Assembly: GCA_046153015.1 (NCBI GenBank) | Contig: JBJXGF010000253.1 | Span: 1 to 5,525, forward strand | DNA length: 5,525 nucleotides | Direction: 5' to 3' | Source of the DNA: JBJXGF01 sp046153015 | GTDB lineage: Bacteria; Actinomycetota; Acidimicrobiia; Acidimicrobiales; CAIXPF01 | In this document: piece by piece, positions 1-5,525 of the stretch | Position numbering within the stretch: position 1 is the first letter of the stretch | How the letters are laid out: the number at the start of each line of letters is the position of its first letter | Program-made: the position numbers and the translations under genes | Notes under the pieces: model-generated | What the model was told of the DNA's origin: nothing | The model's database searches: none | Seen by the model: only the letters and a program-made list of their open reading frames with translations

Positions 1-225
1 CAGTGGCTCGCCCTCCTGCTGCTCCGCGTCGCGGAGACCACCGTGGGCGACACGTGGCGCAACATCCGCGACGAGCTCGAACGCCTCCACCTCGTCACCC
101 TCACCACCCCCGACGGCCGAGTCGCCCCACGCAGCGACCTCACCCCCCGCCACCGCACGATCCTCCAGACACTCAACCTGGCCGACCCGCCCCGCTACTT
201 CGACTTCACCCCCACCACCCACTAG
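1..225 (+). CDS. C-terminal end of an IS1634-family-like transposase (partial, 5' end outside window)
   Basis: Frame 1 is open from the first base and ends at TAG 223-225, giving the last 74 residues of a protein whose start lies upstream. The visible part reads LLLLRVAETTVGDTWRNI (about residues 5-22), then ELERLHLVTL, then LTPRHRTILQTLNL and a final RYFDFTPTT. This helix-rich tail (RVAE-T-GDTW, RLHL, ILQTLNL) is what I recall from the C-termini of actinobacterial IS1634/IS4-superfamily DDE transposases. The DDE catalytic residues would lie upstream and are not visible, so whether the element is active cannot be judged. A start at GTG 43 would give only 60 residues and cut through the conserved block, so the gene surely begins outside the window. 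The family assignment rests on memory of the tail, not on a search. Confidence 0.72.
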   Translation, partial: QWLALLLLRVAETTVGDTWRNIRDELERLHLVTLTTPDGRVAPRSDLTPRHRTILQTLNLADPPRYFDFTPTTH

Positions 226-330
226 CCACCAAGCCCCGGCCGCGGCGCGTAGTAACACGACCCCCCAACCCCAACGCGCCCAAAATCCCCAGGCCAGAAC
301 CCCTTTACCGGCCTCCCGTGTGCTCACATT

Positions 331-344
331 CTGCGGAAGTCAGG
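331..344. repeat. Candidate right terminal inverted repeat of the IS
   Basis: The sequence CTGCGGAAGTCAGG lies 105 bases after the transposase stop. Read from the outside inward it is CCTGACTTCCGCAG, which resembles the ends I associate with actinobacterial elements of this group. Its partner would be upstream of the window, so it cannot be confirmed here. Confidence 0.28.
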
Positions 345-522
345 AAATAGTTCGCTTCGAAGACGACATTGGGCGAGTCCTAGGACGACTCTGGCCATCG
401 TACGCATTGGCGTAGTGGTGGAACCCCGCGGCGAGCGGGCCGACCCCCATCTGCTCGCACCAGGCCAGCCACTCGCGCGGGTCCCGCCCGTTCCGGTCAC
501 ACATGTCTGGCCCAATGCGCAC
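340..522 (-). pseudogene. Fragment possibly from the N-terminal domain of a tyrosine recombinase/integrase
   Basis: On the minus strand a 60-codon reading frame carries CDRNGRDPREWLAWCEQMG (about residues 8-26), followed by PLAAGFHHYANAY. The pattern W-AWC-(7)-PLAA-(3)-H--AYA is like the SAM-like N-terminal core-binding domain of phage/XerD-type integrases, in which a helix with W-WC is followed by 'G--PL-A---H---YA'. After AYDGQ the residues look random and the frame stops at 340-342, next to the presumed IS end. The catalytic domain (R-H-R-Y) is absent. Protein-like sequence may begin a little further upstream (to about 549, LITWWTVRIGPD) without a good start codon. I read it as a remnant truncated at its 3' side, perhaps through the IS. 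The similarity is by eye, so another origin is possible. Confidence 0.3.
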
Positions 523-651
523 GGTCCACCAAGTGATCAGCGCGTCCAGGGGTGCAGAGCCGCTTCGGCGTGAGCGCCGGCATCGCCGACGCGACCGTGA
601 GCGCTTATGCGGACGCCACGGGCGGTTCGCACCCCCTGCCGATGGCGACGG
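523..651. other. Intergenic remnant sequence, no supportable gene
   Basis: Short frames are open on both strands, but none has a start with a ribosome binding site. A plus-strand stretch from 552 to about 625 reads QSRFGVSAGIADATVSAYAD, which faintly recalls the helix-turn-helix of IS5-type transposases. It breaks down at once, so I do not call it. The minus-strand membrane gene ends at 652. Confidence 0.4.
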
Positions 652-1227
652 CTACGGTTCAACGACGGGCGGCTCAGCTGCCATCTCGTGTTGCATCATC
701 AGTTCCCGTCGCCGGTGGTCAAGACTCACGAGCAACAGCATGCCGCCCGCAGCGGCTGCGCTTCCGGCTGGCCACAACGAGTTGGGGCTGCCAAGCGTCA
801 GCACACTCGCTCCAAGCAGTGCGAAGGCAAGGTTGCCGGTGGCCTCCTTGATCACCGTCAGACGTTCGAGGATATGCCGACGCTCCGCGGGAAGTGACGC
901 CCTGCGCTTCACGATCTGACCCCACAGCTTCTGCTCGGCCGCCCACGCCTTCCGCAAAGATCTCCTTGACGGTTGGCACAGCTCCGCCTCGACGAGGCCC
1001 CGACCCAACTGGGCTCCGAACCCAATCGACCAGGCGCAGCCGGCCGCGAGCACGAGAACGGCCACCGGCAATTTACCGACCTGCTGCACCAACGAGTCAA
1101 AGTCCAGATCGCCCGACCGCAATGCGACCGCAGCTATCAGCACTGCACCAGGGACTATCTTGGCGAGAAGGTCCCTGAGCAGAAGCTTCTCGTACAGGCC
1201 CTCGATGATGCTCGACGCGTAATCCAT
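652..1227 (-). CDS. Unrecognised four-helix membrane protein, 191 aa
   Basis: The minus-strand gene starts at ATG 1225-1227 and stops at TAG 652-654. AAGGGG lies 11 bases upstream and is a modest ribosome binding site; the frame stays open far upstream, but that part does not look like the same protein. Four hydrophobic segments are visible: about 20-36 (LLAKIVPGAVLIAAVAL), 53-72, 130-147 (TGNLAFALLGASVLTLG) and 151-169. Between helices 2 and 3 lies a charged loop of roughly 55 residues, rich in Arg/Lys and probably helical. The N-terminus has an amphipathic motif, YEKLLLRDLLAKIVPG (12-27), just before helix 1. The C-terminus is charged (DHRRREL) and ends in an acidic Pro-rich tail. There is no signal peptidase site and no enzymatic motif. 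The two-helix/loop/two-helix layout suits an inner-membrane protein with a cytosolic loop. Codons such as ATA, AGA, AAA, TTG and GGT occur more often than in 2477-5525, suggesting acquisition by transfer. I do not recognise the family; a role as a membrane effector is only a guess. Confidence 0.75.
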   Translation of the reverse strand: MDYASSIIEGLYEKLLLRDLLAKIVPGAVLIAAVALRSGDLDFDSLVQQVGKLPVAVLVLAAGCAWSIGFGAQLGRGLVEAELCQPSRRSLRKAWAAEQKLWGQIVKRRASLPAERRHILERLTVIKEATGNLAFALLGASVLTLGSPNSLWPAGSAAAAGGMLLLVSLDHRRRELMMQHEMAAEPPVVEP

Positions 1228-1264
1228 CGACCAACGTACCCCTTCCACCACGTTTTCCCCTTGG

Positions 1265-1453
1265 CTAGTCCGTGGAACTTGATGGCGGTGGTCGTCCGCC
1301 TCGGCAATCCGGTGGGGCAGGATCCAGGTCGCTGAAGCGGTCGAGCGCCGAGGACCCGGCCACCGTCCCTGCCGAAGTCTCCCCCCGAGCGTGGGTGTGG
1401 AACAGCGCTTGCAGCTGTTGGCGGAGATCGTGCTGGTTGATCTCAACCGCCAT
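1265..1453 (-). CDS. Doubtful small ORF upstream of the membrane protein gene, 62 aa
   Basis: ATG 1451-1453 opens a 62-codon frame ending at TAG 1265-1267, 37 bases before the membrane protein start and on the same strand. The first 43 residues look protein-like and mostly end their codons in G or C: MAVEINQHDLRQQLQALF, then HTHARGETSAGTVAG and a short acidic ALDRFSDLDP. The last 19 residues are a Pro/Arg/Ser-rich string, which suggests a frame change or non-coding sequence there. The start overlaps the end of another protein-like stretch in a neighbouring frame (near 1455-1540, HRHAYGLEVLEPLGRHV), so this could instead be the downstream half of a frameshifted gene. No clear ribosome binding site is seen. 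No family recognised. Confidence 0.25.
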   Translation of the reverse strand: MAVEINQHDLRQQLQALFHTHARGETSAGTVAGSSALDRFSDLDPAPPDCRGGRPPPSSSTD

Positions 1454-1881
1454 GAGCTGACCAACGCCGTGTTGCTGACATGGCGGCCGAGGGGCTCGAG
1501 CACTTCTAGGCCGTATGCGTGACGGTGCGCTGGCATCGTCAGGCGGTCGCTGTCGGGCTTGGTGGGCTCGGCGAGCTCCTGGCGGCGCAAATGACCGGCC
1601 GAGAATCCGGGGGCTAAGGGGACGTCACAACCCACAGCGCACCGCCGTTCAGGCACGGCATCCAGCTATCCACGGCGCCGCTGGCGACGAACTTCCGGAC
1701 AAATCGAGCGGGTGGCTTCCACAGTAAGGGGCCGCTCGGCGCGCACCATGACATTCCCCGACCGGCAGAAGCACAGATGGGCGGTCCCTCGCCGCGCCCA
1801 ACGTCGGCATCCCCCACCCCCGGCTTCGCCACACGCCTGCCGCCGGCACGTCCACCGAACCAGCAACACGCCACTGAAACC
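1454..1881. other. Gene-poor stretch with possible decayed coding sequence
   Basis: On the minus strand the frame of the membrane gene stays open back to 1656, and between about 1455 and 1550 it reads like protein (DSDRLTMPAHRHAYGLEVLE), without a good start or ribosome binding site. From 1657 to 1881 several overlapping short frames occur on both strands, but they are Pro/Arg- or Gly/Trp-rich and typical of chance frames in GC-rich DNA. I see no RNA gene, terminator or repeat here. The region most likely holds remnants of lost genes. Confidence 0.45.
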
Positions 1882-1910
1882 TTGCACCTTCATACTCTGA
1901 CGTTCATACC
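1882..1910 (+). promoter_or_regulatory. Candidate promoter and operator of the vapBC locus with a TTCATAC direct repeat
   Basis: TTGCAC (1882-1887) could be a -35 box and CATACC (1905-1910) a weak -10 box with a 17-base spacer. Transcription would then begin about at the antitoxin ATG (1918), which fits the absence of a Shine-Dalgarno sequence and suggests a leaderless message. Two exact copies of TTCATAC (1889-1895 and 1903-1909) lie 14 bases apart within this promoter. Ribbon-helix-helix antitoxins commonly repress their own promoter by binding short repeats of this kind, so these may be the operator half-sites. The promoter boxes are weak matches. Confidence 0.35.
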
Positions 1911-1917
1911 GGCTCGC

Positions 1918-2126
1918 ATGGCTGTGGTCCGTCGAACGATCTCCTTGCCACCAGCAGTCGCCGCACGGCTCGACGCCGAGACCAAGCGGCGCAAGACCTC
2001 GTTCTCCGCCGTCGTCACGGAGTTCGTGGAGCGAGAGCCGGCAGCCCTGCCCTACGCCGGCCTCATCGCCGACGATATCGATCTGTCGCTGAAGTCGAGG
2101 AGGTCCTCGCACGCCTCGATCGGTGA
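1918..2126 (+). pseudogene. vapB: VapB-type ribbon-helix-helix antitoxin, frameshifted near its C-terminus
   Basis: ATG 1918-1920 begins MAVVRRTISLPPAVAARLDA, a DNA-binding beta strand (RRTISLPP) followed by two helices (AARLDAETKRRKTSFSAVVTEFVER, given here as residues 15-39), as in CopG/RHH antitoxins. Residues 46-59 (PYAGLIADDIDLSL plus K) are the usual toxin-binding linker. After Lys59 (2092-2094) the frame should continue VEEVLARLDR and stop at TGA 2124-2126, giving 69 residues, but one base is missing. As written, frame 1 runs on with an unrelated Arg/Pro-rich tail to 2229, about 103 residues in all. The restored stop would overlap the toxin GTG as GTGA, the coupling typical of vapBC operons. 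The DNA-binding part is intact, so the protein might still repress, but its toxin-neutralising tail is lost. A sequencing error cannot be excluded, though the toxin is broken too. Confidence 0.85.
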
Positions 2127-2442
2127 TCATCTGCGACACCGGCCCGCTGGTGTCGGCAGTGAACCGGTCCGAGGGCAACCGCCATCGTCTCGCCGCCGAG
2201 CTCCTCGCCCCGCTCGGCCGTCAGGTTAATCGTTCCCTGGCCGGTCCTGACCGAGGTCGACCTGCTCCTCCGCGCTCGTGGTCATGCGGAGGCGGCCCGG
2301 ATCTTCGCCAACCATTTGCCCCTCCTGGTCGTAGAGCACGAGCTGCCTGGGTCGGGAGCACGTCGCCAACTCTGTGGTGGGCCCGACCGACTGCATCGCT
2401 GTGCGGGCGCCACAGGTGGGTCATCGTCCTCGCCGTCTCTGA
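2123..2442 (+). pseudogene. vapC: VapC-type PIN-domain toxin (ribonuclease), broken by frameshifts
   Basis: VapC toxins are metal-dependent RNases with a PIN fold. GTG 2123-2125 begins MIICDTGPLVSAVNRSEGN, with the first catalytic Asp at residue 5. At about 2220-2223 the reading moves from frame 2 to frame 3 (one extra base) and continues RLIVPWPVLTEVDLLLRARG, whose Glu (2253-2255) is the second acidic residue. After FANHL and VVEHELP the sense shifts again near 2350 into frame 1, where REHVANSVVGPTDCIAV resembles the 'YAD---G-TDA--VA-AER' block with the third acid (Asp 2389-2391). The usual final block (TLDRRHF) is not recognisable before TGA 2440-2442. The unshifted frame 2 would give a 114-residue chimera ending at 2467. 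With two frame changes and a lost C-terminus the toxin should be inactive. It followed the antitoxin in one operon, with the start overlapping the restored antitoxin stop. Confidence 0.85.
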
Positions 2443-2460
2443 GCCGGCGACGTCGCCGGC
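2443..2460. repeat. Perfect 18-bp palindrome between vapC remnant and the dehydrogenase gene
   Basis: GCCGGCGACGTCGCCGGC equals its own reverse complement. It begins directly after the last TGA of the vapC remnant and ends 16 bases before the ATG at 2477. As RNA it would form a 7-bp GC-rich stem with an ACGU loop, without a following T-run. As DNA it could be an operator for the dehydrogenase gene. In sequence this rich in GC, a terminator-like hairpin or chance are also possible. Confidence 0.6.
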
Positions 2461-2476
2461 GTGCTAAACCCCGCGT

Positions 2477-3361
2477 ATGAGCGACCGGATCGGGTGGATC
2501 GGCCTCGGCGGCATGGGCCGGCCGATGGCGGCGAACGTGGCGCGGGCCGGCTTCGAGCTGACCGTGTGCGACCTACGGCCCGAACCGGTGGCGGAGCTGG
2601 TGGGGTTGGGCGCGGCCTCGGCGCCCGACCCTGTCGCCACCGCCGCGGCGTGCGACGTGCTGCTCGTGTCGCTCCCCAACCGCAAGGTCAGCGAGCAGGT
2701 GGCGCAGGAGGTGTTCGCCGCGCCCGCCCGGCCGGCGGTCTACGTGGAGCTGAGCACGCTGTCCCCGCAGACCATGCAGGCCCTCGCCACCCAGGCCGCA
2801 GCGGCGGGCGTCGAGTTCCTCGACTCGCCGGTGAGCGGCAACCTGCGGGCCCGCAACGAAGGCACGCTGGCGGTGATGGCCGGCGGCGACGCGAGCGCGT
2901 TCGAGCGGATCTCGCCCGTGCTCCACGCCTTCGGCGCCAACGTGTTCCACCTCGGCCCGGTGGGCACGGGCAGCGTGGCCAAGATCAGCAACAACCTGAT
3001 CGGGCTCACGTCGATGGTCACCGCCATGGAAGGCATGCTGCTCGGCGTGCGGGCCGGGCTCGACGCCACGCAGCTGCGTGACGTGATCATGACCGCAAGC
3101 GGCGCCAGCCCCCACGTGCTGGGCGCCGCCCACCAGCTCCGCACCCGGCGCTACCGGGAGTCGACCACCCCTCAGGCGGCGCTGCGCCTGGCGGTGAAAG
3201 ACCTCGAGCTCGCCGTCGAGCTGGCCGCCGAGGTCGGCCTGCCGGTGCGGACCGCGGAGGCCGCCCTCGGCCTGTGGCGGGAGGCCGAGGCCGCGGGGCT
3301 GGGCGAAGCGGAGATCTTCGCCCTCCTCGATCACCTCGAGGCCCACGCCGTGTCGGCCTAG
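2477..3361 (+). CDS. 3-hydroxyisobutyrate dehydrogenase-family NAD(P)-dependent oxidoreductase, 294 aa
   Basis: Enzymes of this family oxidise or reduce short beta-hydroxy acids (3-hydroxyisobutyrate, tartronate semialdehyde and relatives) with NAD(P). The N-terminal Rossmann motif is IGLGGMGRPMAAN (8-20), followed by the strand ending in CDLRPEP (31-37). STLSP (93-97) and the substrate loop DSPVSGNLRARNEGTL (116-131) come next, then the catalytic lysine in GTGSVAKISNNL (Lys169, Asn172/173), and KDLELA (241-246) in the all-helical C-terminal domain. The length is normal for the family. The ATG at 2477 is the only start that keeps the full Rossmann motif. No Shine-Dalgarno sequence precedes it, so translation may be leaderless. 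Loop position 122 is Asn, where the classical enzyme has a second Gly (SGG); SGN also occurs in relatives, so the substrate cannot be named. Lys241 and Asp242 match the conserved C-terminal KD. It converges with the SRPBCC gene, 24 bases away. The family is certain, the exact substrate is not. Confidence 0.95.
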   Translation: MSDRIGWIGLGGMGRPMAANVARAGFELTVCDLRPEPVAELVGLGAASAPDPVATAAACDVLLVSLPNRKVSEQVAQEVFAAPARPAVYVELSTLSPQTMQALATQAAAAGVEFLDSPVSGNLRARNEGTLAVMAGGDASAFERISPVLHAFGANVFHLGPVGTGSVAKISNNLIGLTSMVTAMEGMLLGVRAGLDATQLRDVIMTASGASPHVLGAAHQLRTRRYRESTTPQAALRLAVKDLELAVELAAEVGLPVRTAEAALGLWREAEAAGLGEAEIFALLDHLEAHAVSA

Positions 3362-3385
3362 CCGCGCCGCCGCACGGCGCACGGC
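3361..3385. terminator. Possible bidirectional terminator hairpin between convergent genes
   Basis: Two genes end facing each other here. CGCCG (3365-3369) pairs with CGGCG (3375-3379) around a 5-base loop, and GCCG (3361-3364) can extend the stem with CGGC (3382-3385) past a 2-base bulge. There is no T-run on either side, so it is not a standard intrinsic terminator, but GC hairpins of this kind are often found between convergent actinobacterial genes. Confidence 0.33.
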
Positions 3386-3868
3386 CTAACCGCTGACCAG
3401 CCGGTCGAGCTTGGCGATCGACGCCTCGAGCATGGCCAGCGGCACGATGGGCCACGAGCGCCGGGTCCTCATCTCGTCCGAGATGCCCGACCAGTCGCAG
3501 TAGTGCGTCACCTGGGTTGCTTGGGCCCCGGTGCCGTCCACCGGCTCGAGCTGCCAGCCGTACACGTGGCCGACGGGCGGATTGTCGATCCCGCCGGTGG
3601 TCCACTCGATCAGGCGGTCGGGCTCGATCTGGGTGACGACGTTGCGGACCTGGTACTCGACCAGCCCGGGGATGTCGTTGAGCGGGGTGCGGTCCATGTC
3701 CATGTCGAACGTGTCGCCCACCGAGCCGAGGGGGTGGGCGTCGATCGCCCCCTTCAGCATCCCCGAGCCGTCGATGGCCACGTGCTGGCTCGGGTCGGCC
3801 AGCATGGCGAAGATCACCGCTGGCGCCGCGCCGATCCGGCGGCTGGTCGAGATGCGATCCGTGGACAT
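3386..3868 (-). CDS. SRPBCC-family (START/Bet v 1-like, polyketide cyclase-like) protein, 160 aa
   Basis: SRPBCC proteins fold as a helix-grip with a deep hydrophobic cavity and bind or act on lipids, polyketides or other apolar ligands. The sequence follows the pattern seen in many actinobacterial members: an N-terminal strand and helix (RISTSRRIGAAPAVIFAML, about 5-23), DPSQHVAIDGSG (25-36), GDTFDMDMD (51-59), EYQVRNVVTQIEPDRLIEW (71-89), GHVYGWQLEPV (100-110), and the long C-terminal helix WPIVPLAMLEASIAKLDRLV. The length is usual for a single domain; no signal peptide or membrane segment is seen, so it should be cytosolic. Two ATGs compete, at 3886 and 3868. AAGGAG six bases before 3868 decides for the latter. 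It is divergent from the carboxylase gene, with which it shares a 198-base upstream region, and converges on the dehydrogenase gene. No catalytic residues are fixed across this superfamily, so its ligand and function stay open. Confidence 0.9.
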   Translation of the reverse strand: MSTDRISTSRRIGAAPAVIFAMLADPSQHVAIDGSGMLKGAIDAHPLGSVGDTFDMDMDRTPLNDIPGLVEYQVRNVVTQIEPDRLIEWTTGGIDNPPVGHVYGWQLEPVDGTGAQATQVTHYCDWSGISDEMRTRRSWPIVPLAMLEASIAKLDRLVSG

Positions 3869-4066
3869 GCCCGGCTCCTTCGTCATGCGGCAGCACCGTG
3901 CGGCGGCGCTCGTTGGTTGGCGTCGGCGCCCATCCTCGCACCTCGCGCCGCCTGGCTCGATCACCGCGCCGCCCGACGCCGCCGCCCTCCTGCGGCCCTG
4001 GCCCGGGGTTCTCCTAAGATCCGGCGGGCTCTGCGCCCGCTCGAGCCGGTCCCGGAGGCTGCCGCG
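3869..4066. promoter_or_regulatory. Divergent intergenic region (SRPBCC / biotin carboxylase)
   Basis: These 198 bases must carry the promoters of both divergent genes. On the plus strand TAAGAT (4015-4020) fits an actinobacterial -10 box (TAnnnT) without a convincing -35 box, and would leave an untranslated leader of about 40 bases. GGAGG (4054-4058), eight bases before ATG 4067, is the carboxylase ribosome binding site. For the minus strand I see no clear box. There is no palindromic operator that stands out from the GC background. Confidence 0.4.
3875..3880 (-). promoter_or_regulatory. Shine-Dalgarno sequence deciding the SRPBCC start
   Basis: The minus strand reads AAGGAG followed by six bases and ATG at 3868. 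It lies inside the longer alternative beginning at ATG 3886, so the shorter 160-residue product is preferred. Confidence 0.75.

Positions 4067-5525
<1,459 letters not shown>

Larger units (their letters stand above)
1..345 (+). mobile_element. Right part of an insertion sequence (IS1634-like), left end outside window
   Basis: This spans the transposase tail plus about 120 bases of non-coding sequence after its stop codon. Such elements normally end within one or two hundred bases of the transposase stop, and a candidate end sequence lies at 331-344. The right boundary is a guess, because the left terminal repeat and the target duplication are not in the window. The stretch 226-330 holds no gene or structure I can support. 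Confidence 0.45.

Noticed and set aside
552..851. Plus-strand frame starting with a helix-turn-helix-like stretch (RFGVSAGIADATVSAYAD)
   Set aside because: The likeness to IS5-type transposase N-termini covers only about 20 residues, and the remainder is antisense to the membrane protein gene. It is too little to call.
1228..1320. Possible promoter for the membrane protein gene (TTGCCG with CATCAA 17 bases on, minus strand)
   Set aside because: Each box matches only about half of the consensus positions, no more than chance would give in this stretch.
1614..1874. Minus-strand 86-codon frame rich in Gly, Trp and Cys
   Set aside because: There is no start signal and no family motif, and overlapping frames on both strands are equally open. 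Best explained by composition.
1666..2178. 170-codon minus-strand frame overlapping the antitoxin region
   Set aside because: It lies opposite a clear VapB coding sequence, and its composition is that of a chance frame.
2573..3382. 269-codon minus-strand frame opposite the dehydrogenase
   Set aside because: It is a shadow of the dehydrogenase gene. It is rich in His, Arg and Gly and has no recognisable domain or ribosome binding site.

Overview
The window is very GC-rich double-stranded DNA with strong G/C preference at third codon positions in its intact genes. Together with an IS1634-type transposase end, a VapBC pair of actinobacterial style and a biotin carboxylase of the type often fused to a carboxyltransferase, this points to a high-GC actinobacterium, possibly from an uncultured lineage. 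No rRNA or tRNA gene was seen, so the taxonomic placement is inference.

The window falls into two parts. Positions 1 to about 2460 are an accessory, decaying stretch. It holds the 3' end of an IS1634-family-like transposase (1-225) with a candidate terminal repeat near 331-344, a minus-strand fragment that may come from a tyrosine recombinase N-terminus (340-522), an unrecognised four-helix membrane protein on the minus strand (652-1227) with less GC-biased codons, a doubtful small ORF upstream of it (1265-1453), a gene-poor stretch (1454-1881), and a vapBC toxin-antitoxin locus broken by at least three frame changes (1918-2442). A perfect 18-bp palindrome (2443-2460) closes this part.

Positions 2477-5525 are intact, densely packed metabolic sequence: a 3-hydroxyisobutyrate dehydrogenase-family oxidoreductase (2477-3361, plus), a convergent SRPBCC/polyketide-cyclase-like protein (3386-3868, minus), and, divergent from that, the first 486 codons of a biotin carboxylase that runs off the window (4067 onward, plus). 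If the carboxylase acts on propionyl-CoA, it and the dehydrogenase could both serve valine/branched-chain or propionate metabolism, but the sequence does not prove this link. The SRPBCC protein probably binds a hydrophobic ligand; its role here is unknown.

I found no clear new multi-gene system. The most open items are the orphan membrane protein with its possible small upstream partner, the regulatory repeats in front of the dead vapBC locus, and the palindrome between that locus and the dehydrogenase.
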